DNA from: RSA9 sp036381195
Lineage (GTDB): Bacteria; Gemmatimonadota; Gemmatimonadetes; Longimicrobiales; RSA9
DNA length: 64,000 nt
Direction of reading: 5' to 3'
NCBI GenBank assembly: GCA_036381195.1
Contig: DASVDH010000033.1
Location: 44,765-108,764, forward strand
The notes under the pieces were generated by a model. It had not been told where the DNA came from and made no database searches. It saw only the letters and a program-made list of their open reading frames with translations. Shown here piece by piece: positions 26,038-35,087 of this stretch; the first letter of the stretch is position 1, and each line of letters opens with the position of its first letter. Both the position numbers and the translations under genes were made by a program.

Positions 26038-27491
26038 GGCGCCGCCTCCGCGAGGGCGCGCTCGAGCGCTGCCGCGGCGCGGACCAGCAGCCCCTCCTGC
26101 CAGCGGTCCGCGATGAGCTGACCGCCGACCGGCAGGCCGTCCACCGTGCCGATCGGCAGCGAGAGCGCAGGCACGCCGGCCAGGTTCGCCGTTACCGTGA
26201 AAATGTCCGCCAGATACATCTGGTAGGGGTCCTCCAGCTTCTCGCCGAGCCGGAACGCGACGGAGGGCGTGGTCGGCGCGAGCAGCACGTGCACGCCCGA
26301 GCGAAACACGCGCTCGAAGTCCCGCGTGATGAGTCCGCGAACGCGCTGCGCTGTGCCGTAGTACTGGTCGTAGTAGCCCGCGGACAACGCGTACGTCCCC
26401 AGCATGATGCGGCGCTTGACCTCCGGCCCGAAGCCGAGCGAGCGCGTCTCCTCGTAGACGGCCAGCGTCGAGTCCGCGCCGGGCGCCCGCAGTCCGTAAC
26501 GGACGCCATCGTAGCGGGCGAGGTTGCTGGACGCTTCGGCCGGCGCGATGACGTAGTAGGCCGGGATCGCGTATCGCGTGTGGGGGAGCGACACGTCGCG
26601 GATCTCCGCGCCCGCGGCGGCGAGCCGCTCGACCGCCTCGCGGCACAGGCGCCCGATGCGCGGGTCGAGCTCCGGCGGGAAGTACTCGCGCGGCACGCCG
26701 ACCACGAGCCCTGCGGCGCCGGCGTCCAGTTCGGCGCGCCAGTCCGGCACCGGCCGGGCGGCGGCGGTCGAGTCCCGGCCGTCCGGCCCTGCGATGGCCT
26801 GGAGCAGCAGCACCGCATCGCGCACGGTACGGCCGAAGGTGCCGACCTGGTCCAGCGAGGAAGCGAACGCGACGAGCCCGTACCGGCTCACCCGCCCGTA
26901 CGTGGGTTTGATGCCGACCACGCCACAGAACGCGGCCGGCTGCCGGACGGAGCCGCCCGTGTCCGAGCCGAGCGCGGCCGGCACCAGCCCCGCCGCGACC
27001 GCGGCGGCAGAGCCGCCGGACGACCCGCCGGGCACGCGCGTCCGGTCGTGCGGGTTCCGCGTGGGCCCGAACGCCGAATTCTCGGTGGACGAGCCCATCG
27101 CGAACTCGTCCAGGTTCGTCTTGCCGACGACCACGGCGCCGGCTTCGCGCAGGCGGCGCACGGCCGTGGCCTCGAACGGGGAGCGGTAGCCCTCGAGGAT
27201 CCGCGATCCGCACGTCGTCGGGAAATCCACCGTGCAGAGGTTGTCCTTGACGGCGACGGGGACCCCGGTGAGGGGGCCGGGCGGCTCGCCCCGCTGGATG
27301 GCGTCGTCCACCGCGGCCGCGGCTCGCTCCACCGCCGGCCCGCCGAAGGCGAGGAACGCGTTCAGTCCGTCAGGGCCGCCGTTCGCCGCCCGGATCCTCT
27401 CCACAGCGACACGCGCGGTCTCGAGCGCGGTGGCGCGGCCAGCCGCCACGTCCGTGGCGATGGCCTCCACCCCACCCGCGGGCCGGCTCAC
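26034..27491 (-). CDS. gatA: Asp/Glu-tRNA(Asn/Gln) amidotransferase subunit A (glutaminase)
   Basis: GatA releases ammonia from glutamine for GatB. It belongs to the amidase-signature family, and the Ser-cisSer-Lys triad is intact: Lys82 in VAVKDNL, Ser157 in GGSSGGSAAA and Ser181 in SDTGGSVRQPA. The 485-aa length is normal. I start it at GTG 27491, which overlaps the gatC stop (GTGA), because the conserved region begins shortly after and coupling is visible at both ends. The product channels ammonia through an internal tunnel to GatB, so all three subunits should be made at equal amounts, as the overlaps suggest. Confidence 0.97.
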   Translation of the reverse strand: MSRPAGGVEAIATDVAAGRATALETARVAVERIRAANGGPDGLNAFLAFGGPAVERAAAAVDDAIQRGEPPGPLTGVPVAVKDNLCTVDFPTTCGSRILEGYRSPFEATAVRRLREAGAVVVGKTNLDEFAMGSSTENSAFGPTRNPHDRTRVPGGSSGGSAAAVAAGLVPAALGSDTGGSVRQPAAFCGVVGIKPTYGRVSRYGLVAFASSLDQVGTFGRTVRDAVLLLQAIAGPDGRDSTAAARPVPDWRAELDAGAAGLVVGVPREYFPPELDPRIGRLCREAVERLAAAGAEIRDVSLPHTRYAIPAYYVIAPAEASSNLARYDGVRYGLRAPGADSTLAVYEETRSLGFGPEVKRRIMLGTYALSAGYYDQYYGTAQRVRGLITRDFERVFRSGVHVLLAPTTPSVAFRLGEKLEDPYQMYLADIFTVTANLAGVPALSLPIGTVDGLPVGGQLIADRWQEGLLVRAAAALERALAEAAP

Positions 27492-27862
27492 GGCCGCGCC
27501 CTCCCCGCCGGCGGTTCCGGGCGACGTTCCTCCTCCACACGAGCCTTGTCTTCGAAGGCGTCCTCGAGCGCGGCGGTGTCCAGCGCGGGCAGCCGCGGCA
27601 CGGCGAAGAACCCTTCCTCCCAGGCCGGCGCCAGCTCGCGCGGCGGCAGGGCGAGGGGGTCGGGGTGCCCTCCGTCCTCGCGCAACGGCGCGGGCCACTC
27701 CACCGGCTCTGCGGGCAGCGCGGCCTCCTCCACCTCGCCCAACACGCCGATGTGGTCGAGGATCGTGCCGAGCTGCGCCGCGAAGCGCTCGACCTCCTCC
27801 GGCGTGAGGCGCAGCCGCGCCAGGGCAGCGATCTTCAGGACGTCTTCACGCGAGACCGCCAT
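27488..27862 (-). CDS. gatC: Asp/Glu-tRNA(Asn/Gln) amidotransferase subunit C
   Basis: A 124-residue GatC, the small subunit that wraps around and stabilises GatA. The N-terminal helix pattern VLKIAALARLRLTPEEVERFAAQLG and the DHIGVLGEVE segment are typical. The proline-rich middle and the Glu/Arg-rich C-terminus are longer than in the usual 95-aa protein, and the extension is probably disordered. It lies 21 bases downstream of pcrA and overlaps gatA. Confidence 0.92.
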   Translation of the reverse strand: MAVSREDVLKIAALARLRLTPEEVERFAAQLGTILDHIGVLGEVEEAALPAEPVEWPAPLREDGGHPDPLALPPRELAPAWEEGFFAVPRLPALDTAALEDAFEDKARVEEERRPEPPAGRARP

Positions 27863-27883
27863 CGCAGCTCCTCCCGCCCGCCA

Positions 27884-30166
27884 TCACAGCTCCTTCTGGA
27901 GGTTGGCGTACCGGACGATGATCTTCTTCCGGCCCACGCTCTCGAACTCGATCACGGCCTTCAGATCACGCCCGAAACCGGACAGCTCGCGGATGATGCC
28001 GCGCCCGAACTGCGGGTGCCGCACGCGCTCGCCCTTCAGGAAGCGCGGCGCGTCCTGCGCGTCGCTGTAGTCCACGACCAGACCGCCGGCATCACTGTCC
28101 TTCGCGGCCAGTGCATGGAGGCCTGTGCGGCGCCCCGCGGACCTGGCAGGCGCGGACGCGTGCGCCCCCCATCCACCACGCAACCGCGCCACTGCCGGCG
28201 TGGGGCGCACGTCCACGAGATCCAGGGGAATGGGGTCGAGGAAGCTGGAAGGCACGGAGGGCAGCACTTCTCCAGCGCGCCGGCGCATGCGCGCGTGCGT
28301 GAGATAGAGCTTCTCTCGCGCGCGGGTGATGCCCACGTAGAAGAGCCGTCGCTCCTCCTCCAGCTCCTCCGGCTCGTCGTAGGCACGTGCGAGGGGGAAG
28401 AGGCCGTCCTCCAATCCGCTGATGAACACGACGGGGAACTCCAACCCCTTCGCGTTGTGCAGCGTCATCAGCGTCACCGCGCGGGCATCGGGGTCGTGCC
28501 GGTCCACGTCCGTCACGAGCGTGATCTTCTGGAGGAAGAGGTCGAGGGCCGTGGCCTCGGGGGGCAGGTCCTCGTCGTCCGCGAGACGTTCCAGCTCGAG
28601 ACCGGCGTCGAATTCGTGCGCGCTCGCGACGAGCTCCCGCACGTTCTCGATGCGATCCGCGCCGTCCGGCCCCTCGGCCTCCAGCGCTTCCACGAGCGCG
28701 ATCTCTTCCAGCAGCCGCTCCAGCAGCTCGCCCACGGGAGTCGAAGCGGAGAGCGCGCGGTAGCGCGCGATCAGGCCGGCAAAGCCGGCGAGCGTTGCGG
28801 CCGCGGCGGCGGGGAGCTGGTCGCATTCGGCCGCCCGCGCGGCTGCGTCCAGGGGCGACAGGCCTCGTTGCGCGGCCCACGTCTGCAGGCGTGCCCGCGT
28901 GACGTCTCCGATCCCGCGGCGCGGGTAGTTCACGACGCGCTCGAACGCGCCGGCGTCCCGCGGGTTCGAGATGAGCCGCAGGTACGCGAGCACGTCCATG
29001 ATCTCACGCCGCTCGTAGAAACGCGTTCCACCGACGATCTGATAGGGGAGGCCGCGACGGCTGAGCGCATCCTCGTGCGCGCGCGATTGCGCGTTCGTGC
29101 GGTACAGCACCACGAAGTCCCGCAGCGTGCGATCCGGCTCCTCGGCCAGCCGGCGCTCGATCTCCGACGCGACCCAATCCGCCTCGTCCTGCTCGTCCAG
29201 CGCCTCCACCAGGGTGATCCGTTCACCGGGGCCGGCCAGCGTGCGCAGGGTCTTGCCCTTGCGGCGCACGTTCTGCGCGATGACCCGGTTCGCGACCTCG
29301 AGGATGCGGCCGGTCGAGCGGTAGTTCTGCTCGAGCCGGATGATGCGCGCGTCCGGGAAGTCCTTCTCGAAATCGAGAATGTTGCGGATGTCGGCCCCGC
29401 GCCACCCGTAGATGGATTGGTCGTCGTCGCCCACGGCCATGAGATTGCCGTGCGCCCGCGCCAGCAGCTCGAGGAACCGGTACTGCGCGTGGTTCGTGTC
29501 CTGGTACTCGTCCACGAGCAGGAACTGGAACCGGCCGCGATAGTGTTCGAGCAGCGCCTCGTTCTGGATGAACAGCTCGACCGGCTTGACCAGCAGGTCG
29601 TCGAAGTCGAACGCGTTCTGCTCTTTCAACGCGGCCTGGTAGTCCGGGTAGACGTCGGCGACGACGCGCGAGAACGGGTCCCGGGCGGTCGCGGCGTACT
29701 CCTCCGGCGTCACGAGCTGGTTCTTCGCGCTCGAGATCGCCGCGTGCACGGCCTTGGGGTGCCAGCGCTTGATCGGGAGATTGCGCCGCTCCATGACGCG
29801 CTTCACCTCGCGCACCGCCTCCTCGGCATCGAAGATGCTGAAGCTGGAGGACCAGCCGAGGTGGGCGGCGTGTCGCCGCAGCAGCCGGGCGCCCATCGAG
29901 TGGAACGTGCCGATCCACAGGCCCGCGGGCTCCGCGTCCAGCAGCCGCCGGACACGCTCGCGCATTTCCCCTGCCGCCTTGTTGGTGAACGTCACGGCCA
30001 TGATGCAAGCCGGGTCCACGCCATGCTCCTGCACGAGATGCGCGATCCGCATCGTCAGGACCCGGGTCTTTCCCGAGCCGGCGCCGGCCAGGACGAGCAA
30101 CGGCCCGTCCACGTGCTCGACGGCTTCGCGCTGCTCCGGATTGAGATCGAGGAGATCGCTCGTCAT
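27884..30166 (-). CDS. pcrA: UvrD/PcrA superfamily-1 DNA helicase
   Basis: A 760-aa 3'-to-5' DNA helicase for repair, replication restart and removal of recombinase. Motifs in order: Q-motif LNPEQREAV, Walker A AGAGSGKT, motif Ia VTFTNKAAGEM, II VDEYQDTN, III VGDDDQSIYGWRGA, IV LEQNYRST, V LMTLHNAKGLEFP, VI VGITRAREKL. The C-terminal 90 residues end in a PcrA-type Tudor-like segment (GERVRHPQFGRGII). The start is ATG 30166, eight bases beyond the histidine kinase stop. Either name, PcrA or UvrD, could apply, but the C-terminal end favours PcrA. Confidence 0.95.
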   Translation of the reverse strand: MTSDLLDLNPEQREAVEHVDGPLLVLAGAGSGKTRVLTMRIAHLVQEHGVDPACIMAVTFTNKAAGEMRERVRRLLDAEPAGLWIGTFHSMGARLLRRHAAHLGWSSSFSIFDAEEAVREVKRVMERRNLPIKRWHPKAVHAAISSAKNQLVTPEEYAATARDPFSRVVADVYPDYQAALKEQNAFDFDDLLVKPVELFIQNEALLEHYRGRFQFLLVDEYQDTNHAQYRFLELLARAHGNLMAVGDDDQSIYGWRGADIRNILDFEKDFPDARIIRLEQNYRSTGRILEVANRVIAQNVRRKGKTLRTLAGPGERITLVEALDEQDEADWVASEIERRLAEEPDRTLRDFVVLYRTNAQSRAHEDALSRRGLPYQIVGGTRFYERREIMDVLAYLRLISNPRDAGAFERVVNYPRRGIGDVTRARLQTWAAQRGLSPLDAAARAAECDQLPAAAAATLAGFAGLIARYRALSASTPVGELLERLLEEIALVEALEAEGPDGADRIENVRELVASAHEFDAGLELERLADDEDLPPEATALDLFLQKITLVTDVDRHDPDARAVTLMTLHNAKGLEFPVVFISGLEDGLFPLARAYDEPEELEEERRLFYVGITRAREKLYLTHARMRRRAGEVLPSVPSSFLDPIPLDLVDVRPTPAVARLRGGWGAHASAPARSAGRRTGLHALAAKDSDAGGLVVDYSDAQDAPRFLKGERVRHPQFGRGIIRELSGFGRDLKAVIEFESVGRKKIIVRYANLQKEL

Positions 30167-30173
30167 TGCCACG

Positions 30174-31478
30174 TCAGTACCCGGCGGGCGCGGAAGCGCT
30201 CCGTCCGGCCCTGGGGCCGCTCCGCCCGGCGCCGGCATCCGTGCCCGTGCGGCGTCGCAGCCAGCGGAGGGCCCGGCGGCCCCGGCCGGCGCCGGCCGCC
30301 ACGCCGTCGCCGGGAAGGTCGATCTGGAAAACCGTCCCCGCTCCGCGGCGCGGGCGGGTGCTGATGCGTCCGCCGTGGACGTTCACGATGATCCGCCGCA
30401 CGAGTGAGAGGCCAACGCCCCAACCGCCCGCCTTGCTGGTCACTCCCGGCTCGAAGATGCGGTCGCGCAGGTGAGGCGGGATCCCGGGGCCGGTGTCCGT
30501 GATGTACAGCCGGACCCAGCCGTCCTCGGCGCGGCGGGCCGCGACCCGGATGCGGCCACCGCGCCCGGCGAGCGCATCGAGCGCGTTCTTCAGCAGGTTC
30601 TCGAGCGCCCAGACGAGGAGCACCCGGTTGCCGTGCACCGCCAGAACCGGGTCCTGCACGCGGATGCGTAGGTCCACGCCGGAGGCGAGCCGCGGCAGGC
30701 GCGGTCGCATGTAGCGCTCGAGATCCGCCACGATCTCGGCCACCGCGACCCGTGTGAGAGCCGGCGGCTTGCCGATGAGCTCGAACCGCCGCGACACGCG
30801 CTCGAGCCGCTCGAGGTCGGCGGCGATCTCCCGGGCGATGTGCTCCGGGCTCGCGAGCGTCGCGCGCTCTCGCGCCGGCATGCGCAGCAGCTCGACCCAA
30901 CCGGCCAGCGACGAGAGCGGCGTGCCCATCTGATGGGCGAGCTCCCGCGCCATCGCCGCCCACATCTGCTCGCGCTCCGCGCGCAGATCCGCCCGGATCA
31001 GGCCGAAACTGACCCACAGCAGCAGCACCGCCGCTCCGACCTGCAGCCACGGCACCCAGCGCAGCCAGCGCAGGATCGGGGGGCGGCCGAAGTAGATCAC
31101 GCCCGCGCCCGGCTCGAAGATCGGCTCGTTTTGCCGTGCCAGCCGCCGCGCGTAGCGGACCACACGCTCGCGGCCTTCCGGCGTATTGAGGTCGGCGGGA
31201 AACGGGAGGTTGGCGACGGCGCTCGGTTGGCCCTGTGCATCCAGCACGATGATCGGGACGCCGAGCTCCTGCATCGCGACCTGCAAGCCGGCCAGCGCGG
31301 CCAGCGGGCCGTCGTCCTCGAGCGAGAGCAGGCCCCGCTGGACCAGCGCGTACATGCGCGTATGCACCTGGGCCTCGGCCCGGATCTCCCGTACCAGGTG
31401 CTCCGTGTACAGGAGGTACGACCCCAGGATCGCGAGCGAGGCGACGGCGAGCAGGCGTGGCCAGTGGCGCCGGCTCAT
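30174..31478 (-). CDS. Orphan sensor histidine kinase
   Basis: A 434-aa membrane kinase with TM1 at about 9-26, a periplasmic/extracytoplasmic region of about 115 residues, TM2 at about 142-162, and a cytoplasmic HisKA-type domain whose phospho-accepting His182 lies in RELAHQMGTPLSSLAGW. The ATPase domain has an N-box ENLLKNALDA, a G1 box DTGPGIP and a G2 box GWGVGLSL. The tail (last 45 residues) is Arg/Ala-rich. H-x-M-G-TPL at the H-box is slightly unusual compared with HELR/KTPL, but occurs in some families. No response regulator is adjacent, the nearest receiver (33641) being on the other strand. Partner and stimulus are unknown. Confidence 0.88.
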   Translation of the reverse strand: MSRRHWPRLLAVASLAILGSYLLYTEHLVREIRAEAQVHTRMYALVQRGLLSLEDDGPLAALAGLQVAMQELGVPIIVLDAQGQPSAVANLPFPADLNTPEGRERVVRYARRLARQNEPIFEPGAGVIYFGRPPILRWLRWVPWLQVGAAVLLLWVSFGLIRADLRAEREQMWAAMARELAHQMGTPLSSLAGWVELLRMPARERATLASPEHIAREIAADLERLERVSRRFELIGKPPALTRVAVAEIVADLERYMRPRLPRLASGVDLRIRVQDPVLAVHGNRVLLVWALENLLKNALDALAGRGGRIRVAARRAEDGWVRLYITDTGPGIPPHLRDRIFEPGVTSKAGGWGVGLSLVRRIIVNVHGGRISTRPRRGAGTVFQIDLPGDGVAAGAGRGRRALRWLRRRTGTDAGAGRSGPRAGRSASAPAGY

Positions 31479-31557
31479 GGGCTGGGCGCCGGTGGTGGCA
31501 GGCAAGCCGCCCCCGCCGGCGCGCGCGGCAGCCGGAGCGCGGCGGGGGTGCAGCGGT

Positions 31558-32841
31558 TCAAGCGCCGATCCGGCCGGTGCCGAGGTACGCCGCCAGGGCC
31601 TCGGGGATCCGGACCCCGCCCGAAGCATCCTGGTGCGTTTCCAGCAGGGCGCTGACCGTCCGCGGCAGGGCGAGTCCGGAGCCGTTGAGCGTATGCACGA
31701 ATTCCGGGCGCGCGTTCGGGGCCGGCCGGAAGCGGATGCTCGCGCGCCGCGCCTGGTAGTCCGTGTAGAGCGAGCAACTCGACACCTCGAGCCAGCGCTG
31801 GACGCCGGGCGACCAGACTTCCAGGTCGTAGGTCTTTGCGTTGGCGAAGCCGAGATCGCCGGCCGCGAGCAGGACCACGCGGTAGCAGAGCTCGAGCCGC
31901 TGGAGCACGGCCTCCGCGTGAGCGGTGAGCTCCTCCAGTGCATCCCGGCCGTTTTCCGGCCGCTCGAAGCGAACCAGCTCGACCTTGTCGAACTGGTGCA
32001 GCCGGATGAGCCCGCGCGTCTCGCGGCCGTGTGCGCCCGCCTCGCGCCGGAAGCAAGGCGTGTAGGCCACGTAGCGCAGCGGCAGCGCGTCGGGGGCGAG
32101 GAGCTCGTCCGCGTGGAGGTTGGTGATGGGGACCTCCGCGGTGGGGACGAGGAAGAGCCCATCCGACTCCACCTCGTACATGTCCTCCCGGAACTTCGGG
32201 AGGTGACCCGTACCCGCGGCCGCGGCGTGGTTCACCAGGATGGGTGGCCACGCTTCCGTGTAGCCGTGCTCGCGCGTGTGCAGATCGATCATCAGGTTGA
32301 TGAGCGACCTCTCGAGTCGCGCGCCCAGCCCGATGAACAGCGGGAAGCCGCTTCCCGCGATCTTGGCGCCGCGCCGCAAGTCCAGGATCCCGAGCGCCTC
32401 GCCCAGCTCCCAGTGGGGCCGGGGCTCGAAGTCGAAGCGCCGCGGCTCGCCCCACTGGCGCACGAGGACCTTGTCCTCCTCGCCTCCAGGCGGCACGTCC
32501 GGCTCGGGGAGGTTGGGGATGCGGAGCAGCAGATCGCGCGTCCCTTCCTCGACCTCCGCGAGGCGCGCCTCCACTGCGGCGAGCCGCTCGCCCAACGCGC
32601 GCATCTCCACGATGAGCCGCTCGGCTTCCTCGCCCCGCCCCTCGCGCTTCAGCCGCGCGATCCGCGCCGAGGCCTCGTTGCGCTCCGCACGCAGGCCGTC
32701 GGTCTCCCCGATCAGCGCGCGGCGTTCCTCGTCCAGCACGAGCACCTGGTCCACCAGCTCGCCGTACTCCGGATTGCCTCGTCGGCCCAGTTGCTCGCGA
32801 ACGTATTCCGGCTCTTCCCGGATGCGCCTGAGGTCGAGCAT
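31558..32841 (-). CDS. serS: Seryl-tRNA synthetase
   Basis: A 427-aa class II synthetase. The N-terminal long coiled-coil arm (about 30-105, with AERNEASARIARLKREGRGE) holds the tRNA(Ser) variable arm. Motif 2 region FRREAGAHGRETRGLIRLHQ and motif 3 with GSGLALPRT near residue 390 are intact. Start ATG 32841 is one base after the stop of a lipoprotein gene, so the two share a transcript. An 80-base gap separates it from the histidine kinase gene. Confidence 0.96.
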   Translation of the reverse strand: MLDLRRIREEPEYVREQLGRRGNPEYGELVDQVLVLDEERRALIGETDGLRAERNEASARIARLKREGRGEEAERLIVEMRALGERLAAVEARLAEVEEGTRDLLLRIPNLPEPDVPPGGEEDKVLVRQWGEPRRFDFEPRPHWELGEALGILDLRRGAKIAGSGFPLFIGLGARLERSLINLMIDLHTREHGYTEAWPPILVNHAAAAGTGHLPKFREDMYEVESDGLFLVPTAEVPITNLHADELLAPDALPLRYVAYTPCFRREAGAHGRETRGLIRLHQFDKVELVRFERPENGRDALEELTAHAEAVLQRLELCYRVVLLAAGDLGFANAKTYDLEVWSPGVQRWLEVSSCSLYTDYQARRASIRFRPAPNARPEFVHTLNGSGLALPRTVSALLETHQDASGGVRIPEALAAYLGTGRIGA

Positions 32842-32842
32842 G

Positions 32843-33409
32843 CTACCGCTGGTCGGGGGGCACGAGGTACCGGTCGGCACACACCGGGTTGCGGACGACC
32901 TGCATCTCCAACCGGCCGGCTTCCGCATCGAGTGCCACCGCCGTCGCCTTCGCGTAGTAGATGCAGCTCGAGGTCGGGCGCCTGCCCGTGCGGAACACGT
33001 AGACCGCGTCCATCCGCACGGGGACCGGCTCGGTGATGGAGTACGCCGCGCTGTCCGCGGGCGCGCGCATGACCTCTTCGAAGCTCTGGTCCTCGATGAC
33101 GGCAATGCCTGCCCGGCTGGAGACCCCGGGGAACCAGCTCGGCGGGAGCAAGATGAACTGGCCGCCCTCTTCGCTGAACGCCACATCCCACAACCCGGTC
33201 ACCCCCGGCACCTCGACGCGCAGGCTCTGGAGGTTGTAGAGGTCGATCGCGGAAGGGAGCCCCCGGAGCTCGCTGCGGGCGAGCGAGTAGACCGCGAGCG
33301 TGTCAGGCGTCGCATCCCAGTTCAGGGGCCCGAAGCCGTCATCGCACGCTGCAGCGCTCGTGATCGCGGCGAGAGCGAGAAGCGCGGTGATGCGCACGGA
33401 TCTGCTCAC
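32843..33409 (-). CDS. Predicted lipoprotein of unknown function
   Basis: A 188-residue exported protein. It has a GTG start, a basic n-region (MSRSVRITALLALAAITS) and a hydrophobic core leading to a lipobox-like AAAC with Cys22, then a mature acidic start (CDDGFGPLNWD). The mature part has no domain I can name. It has two further Cys (SSCIYYAK, NPVCADRYLV) and many short beta-like stretches, giving a compact globular look. It is first of the serS-histidine kinase-pcrA-gatCAB run under a strong promoter. Function unknown; I would not assign one. Confidence 0.72.
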   Translation of the reverse strand: MSRSVRITALLALAAITSAAACDDGFGPLNWDATPDTLAVYSLARSELRGLPSAIDLYNLQSLRVEVPGVTGLWDVAFSEEGGQFILLPPSWFPGVSSRAGIAVIEDQSFEEVMRAPADSAAYSITEPVPVRMDAVYVFRTGRRPTSSCIYYAKATAVALDAEAGRLEMQVVRNPVCADRYLVPPDQR

Positions 33410-33441
33410 GGCTGAAAGGTTGCAAGCCAGGTAAACATGGT

Positions 33442-33470
33442 AGATTAGCCGTGCCCTTCAGGGGTGTCAA
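33442..33470 (-). promoter_or_regulatory. Strong sigma-70 promoter, leftward (lipoprotein-serS)
   Basis: TTGACA (33465-33470) and TAATCT (33442-33447) with an exact 17-bp spacer on the minus strand. Predicted transcription start is about 25 bases before the lipoprotein GTG, so the leader is short. A near-consensus element. Confidence 0.78.
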
Positions 33471-33491
33471 GGTCGCATCCTGCGCGCACGC

Positions 33492-33520
33492 TTGACTTTC
33501 GCGGCTCCGGAATCTAACGT
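33492..33520 (+). promoter_or_regulatory. Sigma-70 promoter, rightward (receiver-manC cluster)
   Basis: TTGACT (33492-33497) and TAACGT (33515-33520) with a 17-bp spacer on the plus strand, only 22 bp from the -35 of the leftward promoter. The leader to the receiver gene at 33641 is about 115 nt and GC-rich. The back-to-back arrangement could let one regulator act on both units. Confidence 0.6.
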
Positions 33521-33640
33521 TGCCGGGCGCCGCGGTGTGCCTCACCGGTGCCGCCGCGAGCCGCCGGGGCGGCATGGAACCGGCAGGGTTCGGCCGGCCG
33601 ATTCCTCGGAGGATCCAGCGGATCGTAGCGGGCCGAGCCC

Positions 33641-34030
33641 ATGCCCACCGCTCCTGATCACCGCCGCCGCATCCTCGTCGCAGACGACGAGCCGCACATC
33701 GGGCGGATCATCCAGCTCAGGCTGGAGGCAGGTCCCTACGATGTCGAGGTGGTGCATGATGGCCGTGCCGCGCTGGAACGGATCCGCTCAGACGTGCCGG
33801 TGGACCTGATCCTGCTGGACATCATGATGCCGCACGCGAGCGGGTTGGAGGTGCTCCGGGAGCTGCGCCGGCTGCCCCACCGCCGCTCGACTCCGGTCAT
33901 CATGCTGACGGCGAAGGGCCAGGAAGCGGATCGCGAGCAGGCCATCCGGCTCGGCGCCACGGATTTTCTGACCAAGCCGTTCAGCCCGAAGAAGCTCCTT
34001 GCCCGAATCGACGAGCTCTTCTCGCGTTGA
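33641..34030 (+). CDS. Stand-alone response-regulator receiver
   Basis: A 129-aa receiver domain alone, with Asp15/Asp16 (VADDEPH), the phospho-acceptor Asp60 in LILLDIMMP, Thr90 and Lys112 (TKPFSP) all in place. No output domain follows, so it acts by protein-protein contact (CheY/Spo0F/DivK-like) or as a phosphate sink. The 3' end overlaps the manC start by 32 bases. The same-strand neighbours are sugar-nucleotide enzymes, a possible link of signalling to exopolysaccharide or envelope precursor supply. The kinase is not encoded next to it; a histidine kinase at 30174 is one candidate. Confidence 0.9.
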   Translation: MPTAPDHRRRILVADDEPHIGRIIQLRLEAGPYDVEVVHDGRAALERIRSDVPVDLILLDIMMPHASGLEVLRELRRLPHRRSTPVIMLTAKGQEADREQAIRLGATDFLTKPFSPKKLLARIDELFSR

Positions 34031-35087
34031 TCCGCCGCTCTGGGCGGTGATCCTGGCCGGCGGCGTGGGCTCGCGCTTCTGGCCGGTCTCCACGCCTGCG
34101 CGCCCCAAGCAGCTCCTGCCGCTGGCGAGCACGGATCCGCTGATCGCGGACACCGTCGCCCGGATCGAGCCGCTCGTGCCGCGAAGCCGGATCCGGATCA
34201 TCACCGGCGCGGCGCTGGCACCCGTCATCCTGGAAGCCCTGCCGGGGCTGGACCGCGGCAATCTGATGATCGAGCCGGCGGCGCGGGGGACCGCGCCGGC
34301 CCTGGCGTGGGCGGCGCAGGCGATCGCCCGCGAGGAACCGGACGCGGTGATGGTTTCGCTGCATGCGGACCACGTGATCGGGCCTGCGGCGGAATTTCGC
34401 GACCTGGTCGCGGAGACGGCCGGCCTGGCGGCCGAGCTGGACCGGCTCTTCACGATCGGCGTGCGTCCGACACGCCCGGAAACCGGCTTCGGCTACATCC
34501 GCGTGGGCGAGCGCATCTCGCGTGCACCGGAGGCCTTCGAGGTCGCGGATTTCGTCGAGAAGCCGGACCGGGACACCGCGCGCGAGTACCTGACCCGCGA
34601 GGGCTATCTCTGGAACAGTGGCATCTTCATCTGGCGCGTGCGCACGCTGCTCGCCCAGATCGAGCAGTACACTCCCGAGTTGGCCCCGCTGCTGCCGCTC
34701 CTCGAGGCGGAGGGACCAGGGCCGTTTTTCGAGCGCGCCCCCGTGCTCAGCATCGATGAGGGGTTGCTCGAGACGAGCCCGAACGTGGCGGTCGTCCCCG
34801 CCGGCTTCGACTGGGACGACATCGGGTCATGGGACGCGGTGGGCCGTCGGCGCCCGACGGATGAGCAGGGCAACGTGAGCGTGGGCGATGTCCACGCTGT
34901 CGAGGCCGAAAATTGCATCGCGTGGGCGGAGGAGGGCTCGATCGTCCTCTTCGGGACGAAGGACCTCGTGGTCGTGCGGGCGGCCGGTCTGACCTTCGTC
35001 ACACCGCGGGAGCGGGCCGCCGAGCTGAAGGACCTGCTGAAGCGGTTACCGGACCGGCTCCGCAAGCTGGAGCCGCTGGATGGCTGA
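33999..35087 (+). CDS. manC: Mannose-1-phosphate guanylyltransferase
   Basis: A 362-aa nucleotidyltransferase making GDP-mannose from mannose-1-phosphate and GTP. The signature WAVILAGGVGSRFWPVS, with RPKQLLPL, marks the nucleotide site. Further family motifs are SLHADHVI, RPETGFGYI, VEKPD, WNSGIFIW and DWDDIGSWDAVG. The C-terminal beta-helix part (about 270-360) closes the protein; there is no separate isomerase domain, so it is the short form. A TTG at 33999 overlapping the receiver end is the only suitable start. The last eight bases overlap the next gene. It would feed mannose, fucose or rhamnose-type sugars into glycans. Confidence 0.93.
   Translation: MPESTSSSRVDPPLWAVILAGGVGSRFWPVSTPARPKQLLPLASTDPLIADTVARIEPLVPRSRIRIITGAALAPVILEALPGLDRGNLMIEPAARGTAPALAWAAQAIAREEPDAVMVSLHADHVIGPAAEFRDLVAETAGLAAELDRLFTIGVRPTRPETGFGYIRVGERISRAPEAFEVADFVEKPDRDTAREYLTREGYLWNSGIFIWRVRTLLAQIEQYTPELAPLLPLLEAEGPGPFFERAPVLSIDEGLLETSPNVAVVPAGFDWDDIGSWDAVGRRRPTDEQGNVSVGDVHAVEAENCIAWAEEGSIVLFGTKDLVVVRAAGLTFVTPRERAAELKDLLKRLPDRLRKLEPLDG

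Noticed and set aside
27665..30364. An 899-codon plus-strand frame opposite gatC and pcrA
   Set aside because: Antisense shadow; pcrA on the minus strand has all helicase motifs.
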